Assembly (NCBI GenBank): GCA_035527835.1
Contig: DATKZS010000021.1
Location: 1-22,094 of the forward strand
Source of the DNA: DATKZS01 sp035527835 [NCBI: bacterium]
GTDB lineage: Bacteria; RBG-13-61-14
Direction of reading: 5' to 3'
Length of the DNA: 22,094 nucleotides
The position numbers and the translations under genes are program-made. The notes beneath the pieces were generated by a model. It had not been told where the DNA came from, ran no database searches, and was given only the letters and a program-made list of their open reading frames with translations. Below, piece by piece: positions 16,111-22,094 of this stretch. Within the stretch, counting starts at the first letter, position 1; each line of letters begins with the position of its first letter.

Positions 16111-17736
16111 ATGAAAAAGGCGGCGGGAGTTTTTGGTCTGGTATTGATCGCGCTCACGGCCTTTGCCGGCGCGGCGTCGGCCGCGGACCTGTGCGCGGAG
16201 CCGGTGGCCACGGCGTCGGGGCTGGTGCGCGGCATGACCAATCCTCATAACGAGGTGTGCGTCTGGCGCGGCATCCCCTACGCGGCGCCGCCGGTGGGAG
16301 AGATGCGCTGGAAGGCGCCCGCGCCCGCGGCCGGGTGGGACGGCGCGCGCGACGCGCTGGAATACGGCAAGACCTGCATGCAGGTCACGGGCAAGAAGGG
16401 GACGATGTCGGAGGACTGCCTTTACTTGAACGTCTGGCGTCCGAAGAAGTCCGGCGTGTTTCCGGTCATGGCCTGGATCCACGGCGGCGGCTACGTGATG
16501 GGCAGCGGCGGCCAAGGCGGGACCGGCCTGAATTTCGACGGCACGCGGCTCGCGGACGCCGGCGACGTGGTGGTAGTGACGTTAAATTACCGGCTCGGGG
16601 CGTTCGGCTTCATGGCCGATCCGCAGCTCCGGGCGGAGGACCCGAACCAGAGCACGGGCAACTACGGCTCGCTCGACCAGGTCGCGGCCCTCCGCTGGGT
16701 GCATGACAACATCGCGAAATTCGGCGGCGATCCCGCTAACGTCACCATCTTCGGCGAGTCCGCCGGCGGCTGGTCCGTCTGCACCATGCTGGCCACGCCG
16801 CTCAACCGCGGCATGTTCCAGCGCGCCATCATCGAGTCCGGCGGCTGCCAGAAGAGCGAGGACCTGGAAGCCGGTTACGAGCACGAGAAGATCATCGCCC
16901 GGCGCGTCCATTGCCCGTCCTCCGACCTCGCCTGTCTGCGCGCCGCCTCCGCGGAAAAAATCATGGGAGGGATCGGCGTGCTGTACCAGGAGGGCATGCC
17001 CTACGCTCCCCACCACGACGGCTGCCTCCTCACCGGCACCCCGCTCTCCATGATCCGCGCCGGCAATTACAACCGGGTCCCCCTGCTCGCCGGCTTCTGC
17101 AAGAACGAGGTGGACGCGGTGCTCTGGTTCCGGCCCCGTCTCTGGCGCGCGCTGCCCTTCCAGTACCAACGCCGCCTGAAAAATTATCTTGCGCTGACGC
17201 GGGACGAGGCGGACCGTCTCGCGGCGCTCTATCCTTTGTCCGAGTTCGAGAACAAGCCCCGGCTCGCCTATGGCAAGCTCTATACGGACTCCACCCTGGC
17301 CTGCCCCACCTATCTCGGGCTCGCCTCCGCGGCCCAAGAGTTCCCGGACGCGTACCTCTACCGCTTCGATTACGAAGGCATGAAATACGGCGACCACATC
17401 CACGCCATGCACGGCATGGAGGTCCCGTTCGTGTTCAACGTGTTCGACGGCGCGACGCTCAATTTCCTTTACGACGAGGCGCGGGCCGCCGCGGCCCGGC
17501 CGCTGGCCCATACCATTCAAAAATACTGGACCAACTTCGCCCGGACCGGCGACCCCAACGGCCCCGGCCTCGCGGCCTGGCCCAAATTCAACCAAGAGAC
17601 CCAGGAGCTTCTCGTCCTCGACACAACCATCAAGACCGAGCCCGCGCAAATGGCCGCCCGCTGCGCCTTCTGGGACGACTACGCGGGCAAGCACACCGGG
17701 TTCGAGCAGACGCTGGGACGCAGGGAAAAACAGTGA
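16111..17736 (+). CDS. Type-B carboxylesterase, secreted
   Basis: A 541-residue exported alpha/beta-hydrolase. The signal peptide is at residues 1-24 (AASA|A). The type-B carboxylesterase pattern is complete: WRGIPYAAPPVGEMRW near 52, EDCLYLNVW near 101, the oxyanion motif HGGGY at 124-128, the nucleophile S217 in GESAGG, a likely acid E333 in CKNEVD, and the catalytic H434 in HAMHGMEVPFVF. It should hydrolyse carboxylic esters outside the cytoplasm; cholinesterase-like length and cysteine pairs (C89/C103 and others) fit an exported, disulfide-stabilised form. The substrate cannot be told from sequence. AGGAGG lies six bases before the ATG. The gene is divergent from the beta-propeller gene and convergent with the ankyrin gene. 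Confidence 0.93.
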   Translation: MKKAAGVFGLVLIALTAFAGAASAADLCAEPVATASGLVRGMTNPHNEVCVWRGIPYAAPPVGEMRWKAPAPAAGWDGARDALEYGKTCMQVTGKKGTMSEDCLYLNVWRPKKSGVFPVMAWIHGGGYVMGSGGQGGTGLNFDGTRLADAGDVVVVTLNYRLGAFGFMADPQLRAEDPNQSTGNYGSLDQVAALRWVHDNIAKFGGDPANVTIFGESAGGWSVCTMLATPLNRGMFQRAIIESGGCQKSEDLEAGYEHEKIIARRVHCPSSDLACLRAASAEKIMGGIGVLYQEGMPYAPHHDGCLLTGTPLSMIRAGNYNRVPLLAGFCKNEVDAVLWFRPRLWRALPFQYQRRLKNYLALTRDEADRLAALYPLSEFENKPRLAYGKLYTDSTLACPTYLGLASAAQEFPDAYLYRFDYEGMKYGDHIHAMHGMEVPFVFNVFDGATLNFLYDEARAAAARPLAHTIQKYWTNFARTGDPNGPGLAAWPKFNQETQELLVLDTTIKTEPAQMAARCAFWDDYAGKHTGFEQTLGRREKQ

Positions 17737-17777
17737 TCCCGCGCCAGGCGGGCCGGGAAGATAACGCGGGCGAGGAA

Positions 17778-17794
17778 GGGCGGATAATCCGCCC
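17778..17794. terminator. Hairpin between convergent genes
   Basis: GGGCGGA (17778-17784) pairs perfectly with TCCGCCC (17788-17794) around a TAA loop. It lies 42 nt after the carboxylesterase stop and 27 nt after the end of the opposing ankyrin gene, a good place for a bidirectional terminator. There is no T-tract on either side. Confidence 0.5.
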
Positions 17795-17820
17795 GGGGCC
17801 TGTGGCGCAGCCGCCGGCGC

Positions 17821-18264
17821 TCAGGTCGAGCCGCCGTGCCGCTGGAACAGCGCGATCATGTCCGTGTCTTCGTTCAGGATCGCGGAGCGCAGCGGCGTGA
17901 CCCCGAACATGTCCTTGACATTCACGTCGGCGCCCCGCGACAACAGGTACTCCGCGATCACGGTGTTGCCGGTGGTCGAGGCCCAATGCAGCGGCGTCTC
18001 GCCCTCGAGGTTCCGGCCGTTGACGTCGGCGCCCCTCTCGACCATGAGCTCGACCACTTCCCGCTTGCCGGAGAGGACGGCCCACAACAGCGGCGTCGAG
18101 CCTTCCTCGTCACGGGCGCTCGCGTTCACGCCCTGGTCCAGCAGTCTCGCGCACTCGGCATAGCTGCACGATCCGGAGGCCCGGCTTAAAAGTCTCCGGT
18201 CCAGGTCGCTGATCCCCGAATTGCGGATCCCCGGCCCCTTATCTTCAGGATGTTGATCGGTCAC
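17821..18264 (-). CDS. Ankyrin repeat protein
   Basis: About 147 residues, cytoplasmic, with no signal peptide. Two well-formed ankyrin repeats are plain: GSTPLLWAVLSGKREVVELM followed by VERGADVNGRN, and GETPLHWASTTGNTVIAEYL followed by LSRGADVNVKD. They are flanked by degenerate first and last repeats, making about four in all. Ankyrin stacks bind other proteins; here the probable partner is the kinase/regulator system encoded just upstream, from which it is separated by a gap short enough for one transcript. I prefer the GTG at 18264 because TCCTTCCT at 18271-18278 (AGGAAGGA on the coding strand) is six bases upstream. An in-frame ATG at 18303 would add 13 residues but has only a GAGG directly abutting it. 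Confidence 0.82.
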   Translation of the reverse strand: MTDQHPEDKGPGIRNSGISDLDRRLLSRASGSCSYAECARLLDQGVNASARDEEGSTPLLWAVLSGKREVVELMVERGADVNGRNLEGETPLHWASTTGNTVIAEYLLSRGADVNVKDMFGVTPLRSAILNEDTDMIALFQRHGGST

Positions 18265-18327
18265 GGCAGATCCTTCCTGTTCCGGCCCATAATTCCTCCG
18301 CATCCTCGGGCTTCCCGGCCCTCAACC

Positions 18328-18702
18328 TCAAGCCCGGTCGCGGCCGAGGAGCTTCCTGATTTTTTCCCGGAGCACGCGGGGCTGAAACGGCTTGACCATG
18401 TAGTCATCGGCGCCTTTGAGGTCGCCCAGCGCCCGGGAGGGCGAGCTGCCGCGCGCGGTCAGGATCAGGACCAGCGTGCGCCGCGTCTCGGGGTTCTTCT
18501 TGATTTCCTCGCACACCGCATAGCCCCATTTGTCCGGGAGCATCAGATCGAGGACCACCAGGTCCGGCTTGAGCCGGCCCGCCATCTCCAGCGCGCCCTC
18601 TCCGTCCTCGGCTTCGTGCAGCTCGTAGCCCTCGTCTTCCAGGCTCATGCGCACCAGGCGGAGGACATTGGCGTCATCGTCCACGATCAGGATTTTCTTC
18701 AC
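18328..18702 (-). CDS. Single-domain response regulator (CheY/Spo0F-like)
   Basis: A 124-residue receiver domain with nothing after it. The acidic pocket D8/D9, phospho-acceptor D52 in VVLDLMLP, switch T82 in LILTARGS and K104 in VKPF are all present, so it should accept phosphate from the histidine kinase encoded directly upstream. It has no DNA-binding or enzymatic output domain and must act through a partner. The start is the GTG at 18702, where the receiver begins (VKKILIVDDD); an upstream-extended frame to 18990 runs antisense-free through the kinase's last codons and carries no domain. It overlaps the kinase gene by 29 nt, which implies tight coupling, and is followed 25-60 nt later by the ankyrin gene. 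Confidence 0.92.
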   Translation of the reverse strand: MKKILIVDDDANVLRLVRMSLEDEGYELHEAEDGEGALEMAGRLKPDLVVLDLMLPDKWGYAVCEEIKKNPETRRTLVLILTARGSSPSRALGDLKGADDYMVKPFQPRVLREKIRKLLGRDRA

Positions 18703-20155
18703 CTTGATCCCTCCCGGTCTTGACGTCCAGAATAAAATAGAATTCGCTGCCCTGGCCCCTCCCGTCCGCGAGCCCGATCCTGCCGCCGTGGGCCTCGATG
18801 ATCTCACGCGCCAGGGCAAGACCCACTCCGGCGCCATGTTCCCGGGGCCGGGTGAACTTGTCCACCTGCTGAAATTTATCGAAGATGCCCCGCCGGAGCT
18901 CGGGGGCAGTGCCCGGGCCGGTATCGGAGACGGAAACCTTGACGCGCGGCCGCTCCTCACCGGCCAGCATTGCAATCGAAAGTATAACACGGCCGTTGGC
19001 CGGAGTAAATTTCACGGCATTGGAGAGCAGATTGGCCATAACCTGGCTGAGCCGGTCGGCGTTGCCGCTGACCCACACCGCGGTATCGGGCAGGGCCGTC
19101 TCCAGGCTGATTTTCTTGGAATAGGCCGCTCCCCGGAACAGGTCCGCGGACTCGCGCGCGAGCCGGCTAAGGTCCAGGTCCTGGAAGTCGAGCTCCATCT
19201 TGCCCGCCGCGAACCGCTGCAAGTCGAGCAGGTCGTTGATCAGGCGCGCAAGGCGCTGGCTTTCCTTGACGATGATCTCCAGCGATAATTTCTGGTCCTG
19301 CTCGCTGAATCGGCCCAGCCGCTCCAGCATGATGGAGGCGTAGCCCTCGATGCTGGTCATGGGCGTGCGCAGGTCGTGCGAGACCAATGAAAGAAAGTTG
19401 TCCTTCATCACGTCCAGTTCCCGGAGCTTGCGGTTCGAGGCCGTTAATTCTTCGTTCAAGCGCAGCGTCTGCTTGGTCCTGTAGTTGAGCAGGCCCACGA
19501 TATAAATAATAAAGTATTCGAAAAATATCATGGTGAAGGCTATGATCAGGGAAAACGTTATCACCAGGGTAGGGGCGGTGAACAACTCCTTGAACGTGAC
19601 CCGGTCCAGGATGACCGACATGTCGGGGATGTAGCCCAGCCGGCTGAGTCCGACGGCGCCCAGGTACATGGTGACCGAGCAGAACAGGCCCCAGCGCCCG
19701 ATGCGCGGACTCATGAAGATGCTTAGGTAAGTGATGGTTATTAACAGGAACAAGGGGGCGAGGAGTCCGATCATGCCGCCGAAGAACAGGCAGATGTGGA
19801 TGAAGTTGGCAACCACCAGCACGATGGAGCAGCCCAAATAAGTGTCGCTCATGTTGTTTTGCGTGACTTTGAGAATCGGGAGCGAGATGTACCCAAGCAC
19901 GCCGCACAAGAGATACCACTTCATCACCGCCACGAAGAAGGCGAGGTTATCCGGGGAGAAATAGGCCCGGGCCGCGTCGGAGGGGATGATGATCTTCGTG
20001 AGCACCAGGTAGATTTGCAGGTTGACCAGAAAAACCAGGGTCCATAAAAAGGTCGCCCGGCCGAACAGCTCTCCCCGCTCCGCGAACGTCCAGAAAAACC
20101 CGGATGCGCGGGCCAAAATAAAACTTTTAGGCCTGGAGCCTTCAGTCATGGTCAT
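18674..20155 (-). CDS. Membrane sensor histidine kinase
   Basis: A 493-residue kinase. The N-terminal 225 residues contain about six hydrophobic helices with short loops and no large periplasmic sensor, an arrangement suited to sensing within the membrane. A linker coiled coil leads to the HisKA domain with H260 in SHDLRTP, then the ATPase domain with N box NLLSNAVKF (375-383), G1 DTGPG (411-415), F box near FDKFQQ and G2 GAGVGLALA (441-449). All catalytic motifs are intact. The partner is the overlapping receiver gene downstream. Two in-frame ATGs (20155 and 20149) are possible; the GAGG upstream is better spaced for the second. A structured intergenic element (20191-20292) lies just upstream and could be in the 5' leader of this operon. 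Confidence 0.93.
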   Translation of the reverse strand: MTMTEGSRPKSFILARASGFFWTFAERGELFGRATFLWTLVFLVNLQIYLVLTKIIIPSDAARAYFSPDNLAFFVAVMKWYLLCGVLGYISLPILKVTQNNMSDTYLGCSIVLVVANFIHICLFFGGMIGLLAPLFLLITITYLSIFMSPRIGRWGLFCSVTMYLGAVGLSRLGYIPDMSVILDRVTFKELFTAPTLVITFSLIIAFTMIFFEYFIIYIVGLLNYRTKQTLRLNEELTASNRKLRELDVMKDNFLSLVSHDLRTPMTSIEGYASIMLERLGRFSEQDQKLSLEIIVKESQRLARLINDLLDLQRFAAGKMELDFQDLDLSRLARESADLFRGAAYSKKISLETALPDTAVWVSGNADRLSQVMANLLSNAVKFTPANGRVILSIAMLAGEERPRVKVSVSDTGPGTAPELRRGIFDKFQQVDKFTRPREHGAGVGLALAREIIEAHGGRIGLADGRGQGSEFYFILDVKTGRDQGEENPDRGR

Positions 20156-20190
20156 CGCCTCGTTAGAGTGACGCTAATCTTCATGCGGGG

Positions 20191-20292
20191 CAGCGGACCA
20201 CCGGAGCGGTGGGCCCGACACTCTTGTCGGGCCATCGCCCCTGAGGGTCAGGGAGCGCGGGACAAAAGTGTCCCGCCTACCATTGTCCGCTG
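20191..20292. repeat. Branched multi-hairpin intergenic element
   Basis: Arms CAGCGGAC (20191-20198) and GTCCGCTG (20285-20292) pair over 8 bp and enclose four perfect hairpins: CCACCG/CGGTGG with loop GAG (20198-20212), GCCCGACA/TGTCGGGC with loop CTCT (20213-20232), CCCTGA/TCAGGG with loop GGG (20239-20253), and GCGGGACA/TGTCCCGC with loop AAAG (20257-20276). The second and fourth hairpins are inverted, related copies differing by compensating CC/GG swaps. It fills the gap between the acyl-CoA synthetase gene and the kinase operon. It could be a dispersed REP/MITE-like element, a terminator cluster or a structured RNA. No long T-run follows on either strand. Confidence 0.65.
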
Positions 20293-20305
20293 AAACTCGC
20301 ACCAA

Positions 20306-21775
20306 TTAAAATGTGCCGCGGCCTTGCCCTTCCTTCCATTCATGATACCTTGCCCCCGCGCTGATGGCCGCGCAGCCGGATTCGATGGTGGGAAAGAGCG
20401 AGACGTGGTCCGGCCCGGGCACGCCGTTGCCGGCCTCGCCGGCGGGGTTGAAGTTGGAGACGACGTAGATGGGGACCCGGAGCTCGCGCATTTTCTTGAG
20501 CAGGGCGTCGCCGAAGGCCGCGAACATTTTGGACATGGCCTTCCACATTTTATGGAGCTGCTCGGTCTGGGGGTTCCTGGCGGCTTGCTCCTGCTCCTTG
20601 CTGCGGGGCGGGCCGATGAAGAGCAGCAGCAGGGAATCAATCTCGCCGCTTTTCATGAGCAGGTCCATTACCGGCATGACCACCTGGAAGTTCATGCCCG
20701 CCACCAGGTCCACCGGATTGCCCGGCGACCACCAGGCCGGCATCATGGCGCCGATCCTGGCGAGCGTCCCTTCCGACAGCTTCACCACGTCGAGCCCCAG
20801 CTCGGCGCACGTGTCCGCCGCCACCACTCCGAGCCCGCCGCCGCCGGTGATGATCCCGACCCTTTTGCCGCGCGGCAGCGGCCGGTTCAGGAACGAGCCG
20901 GCGATGATCCCGGCCTCGTCCATGGTCCGCGCCCGCACAATGCCCGCCTGCCGGCACGCCGCCTCGAACAGGCGGTCGTCCACCGCCATCGCGCCCGTGT
21001 GCGAGCGGGCCGCGCTGATCCCGGAACTCGTGCGCCCGCCCTTGAGCGCGATGATCGGCTTGATGGCGCCGGCCCGGCGCGCGCCCTCGATGAACCGACG
21101 GCCGTCGGTCACGCCCTCGATGTAAGAAAGGATCACCTCGGTCTCCGGGTCGTTCGCCAGATACTCGTAATAGTCCTCCGAGCGCAGGTCCGCCTCGTTC
21201 CCGCTCGACACCCCCTTCGAGACCCCGAACCCGGCCTTCTGCACCTCCTCCACCAGGATCCCCTGCACGTTCCCGCTCTGCGAGATCACCGCCACCTTCC
21301 CCGGCCGCGGAAAATAAAGGTGCGGCATCCAGGCAAAAAGCTTCGCGGCGGGATTGCAGATGCCCTGGCCGTTCGGGCCGACCAGCACCATGCCCCCGGC
21401 GCGGGCCTTCCTCACCATTTCCATTTCCACGTCCGCCCACTCGCCGCCCAGCTCCTTGAACCCGGCGCTGATCACCACGCCCGCCTTCACCCGCTTCATC
21501 AGGCAGTCGTCGAGCGCGGCCGGGACCTCCCTGGCCGGCACCGTGAACACGGCAAGGTCAACCTCGCCGGGAATATCGCGCACCGACGGGTATGCCGTGA
21601 GGCCGAGCACGGTCTCGCGGCCCGGGTTCACCGGGTAGAGCTTGCCCTCGTACCCGCCGGTGATCAGGTTGTTGAACACGATGAAGCCCCATTTCTGGAG
21701 CTTCTCCGTGGCCCCCACGAACGCCACGGAACGTGGACGGAACAAATAATCGAGCGCTCTTAAACGTTGGTCCAT
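20306..21775 (-). CDS. CoA-binding acyl-CoA synthetase (ADP-forming) alpha-type subunit
   Basis: A 489-residue cytoplasmic protein. Residues about 8-140 are a CoA-binding Rossmann domain (RPRSVAFVGAT, YPVNP, ISAGFKELGG, VGPNGQGI), about 155-290 a CoA-ligase domain (VAVISQSGNVQG, SSGNEADL, and RSHTGAMA with the probable phospho-histidine H259), and about 300-465 a succinyl-CoA ligase-like third domain (GITGG-type loop GIITGGGGLGVVAAD). This is the alpha-half layout of acetyl/acyl-CoA synthetases (ADP-forming), which make ATP from acyl-CoA. The ATP-grasp beta-half is neither fused nor downstream in the window. The ATG at 21775 begins right at the domain; AGAGG lies about a dozen bases upstream. 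A heptamer repeat array begins some 40-100 nt upstream of the start. Confidence 0.88.
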   Translation of the reverse strand: MDQRLRALDYLFRPRSVAFVGATEKLQKWGFIVFNNLITGGYEGKLYPVNPGRETVLGLTAYPSVRDIPGEVDLAVFTVPAREVPAALDDCLMKRVKAGVVISAGFKELGGEWADVEMEMVRKARAGGMVLVGPNGQGICNPAAKLFAWMPHLYFPRPGKVAVISQSGNVQGILVEEVQKAGFGVSKGVSSGNEADLRSEDYYEYLANDPETEVILSYIEGVTDGRRFIEGARRAGAIKPIIALKGGRTSSGISAARSHTGAMAVDDRLFEAACRQAGIVRARTMDEAGIIAGSFLNRPLPRGKRVGIITGGGGLGVVAADTCAELGLDVVKLSEGTLARIGAMMPAWWSPGNPVDLVAGMNFQVVMPVMDLLMKSGEIDSLLLLFIGPPRSKEQEQAARNPQTEQLHKMWKAMSKMFAAFGDALLKKMRELRVPIYVVSNFNPAGEAGNGVPGPDHVSLFPTIESGCAAISAGARYHEWKEGQGRGTF

Positions 21776-21813
21776 TTAATCTCAGCACCTCTTCACAGGT
21801 TGGCCGGGGATGC

Positions 21814-21848
21814 GGCGTGGGGCGTGGGGCTTGAGGCCTGAGGCTTGA
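21814..21848. repeat. Inverted copy of the heptamer repeat, 5 units
   Basis: Five 7-bp units, GGCGTGG twice, GGCTTGA, GGCCTGA and GGCTTGA, are the reverse complements of the CCACGCC/TCAAGCC units in the large array that follows. A 27-nt non-repeat spacer (21849-21875) separates the two. GGCTTGAGG at 21842-21850 pairs perfectly with CCTCAAGCC at 21874-21882, so a hairpin can form. Confidence 0.8.
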
Positions 21849-21875
21849 GGAAGAAAACGGATCCAGGCCGCGCCC

Positions 21876-22094
21876 TCAAGCCCCAAGCCTCAAGCCTCAA
21901 GCCCCAAGCCTCAAGCCCCAAGCCCCAAGCCTCAAGCCCCAAGCCCCACGCCTCAAGCCCCAAGCCTCAAGCCCCACGCCCCAAGCCCCACGCCCCAAGC
22001 CTCACGCCCCACGCCCCAAGCCTCAAGCCCCAAGCCCCAAGCCCCAAGCCTCAAGCCCCAAGCCCCAAGCCTCAAGCCCCAAGCCCCAAGCCTC
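21876..22094. repeat. 7-bp tandem repeat array, at least 31 units
   Basis: From 21876 to 22092 there are exactly 31 consecutive heptamers with no insertion or deletion, and the window stops two bases into the next. Consensus is YCAMGCC: only position 1 (T in 11 units, C in 20) and position 4 (C in five units, A in the rest) vary. Units 11, 15, 17, 19 and 20 carry the C at position 4, clustered mid-array. It lies upstream of the leftward acyl-CoA synthetase gene. There is no gene in 21776-22094. A coding role is unlikely, since the period is not a multiple of three and no start or RBS is present. Confidence 0.92.

Noticed and set aside
16582-17694. A 370-residue minus-strand open frame inside the carboxylesterase gene
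   Set aside because: The plus-strand esterase has a complete catalytic set and signal peptide; the antisense frame has no domain.
20324-21763. A 479-residue open frame on the plus strand
   Set aside because: It mirrors the acyl-CoA synthetase gene in an antisense frame. Composition is His/Arg/Pro-rich and low-complexity, typical of high-GC shadows.
21876-22094. CRISPR array
   Set aside because: The repeats are 7 bp and directly contiguous with no spacers, so this is a simple tandem repeat.

Overview
This is a GC-rich window (clearly above 60% by eye, with strong G/C third positions) from a Gram-negative-type bacterium. Many products carry Sec signal peptides, one is a lipoprotein, and there is a CcdA, an M48 protease, an NhaC antiporter and an ADP-forming acyl-CoA synthetase subunit. 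The mixture resembles Desulfobacterota/Myxococcota-like or related uncultured lineages, but no rRNA or phylogenetic marker is present, so the assignment is weak. I see no tRNA, rRNA, CRISPR array, transposase or phage gene.

Layout. 1-145 is short non-coding DNA with CTTGGCG repeats. 146-5050 is a leftward block that starts with ccdA, followed by a broken endonuclease IV-like gene, a two-cluster iron-sulfur protein, a small secreted protein, an M48 metalloprotease and a DUF1214/DUF1254 pair. 5178-9871 is a rightward two-gene operon joined by an ATGA overlap: an NhaC-type Na+/H+ antiporter with an extra extracytoplasmic N-terminal domain, then an 880-residue protein fusing a methyl-accepting chemotaxis signalling domain to a complete XylF-like sugar-binding domain. 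9918-11468 is a visibly AT-richer lipoprotein gene. 11536-17736 holds three secreted proteins: a predicted (alpha/alpha) barrel protein and a beta-propeller protein, both leftward, and a type-B carboxylesterase, rightward. 17821-20155 is a leftward histidine kinase / single-domain response regulator / ankyrin operon. 20191-20292 is a multi-hairpin intergenic element. 20306-21775 is a leftward CoA-binding acyl-CoA synthetase subunit. The window ends inside a 7-bp tandem repeat of at least 31 units.

How the parts may work together. The antiporter/MCP pair looks like a membrane ion transporter coupled to a sensor that reads a sugar-like ligand inside the cytoplasm, because the binding domain lies after the signalling domain and has no export signal. 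The kinase operon would pass a membrane signal to a receiver with no DNA-binding domain and possibly to an ankyrin adaptor. CcdA and the Fe-S protein point to thiol/redox work at the membrane. The most unusual items are the MCP-XylF fusion, the branched structured element at 20191-20292 and the heptamer array upstream of the acyl-CoA synthetase gene.
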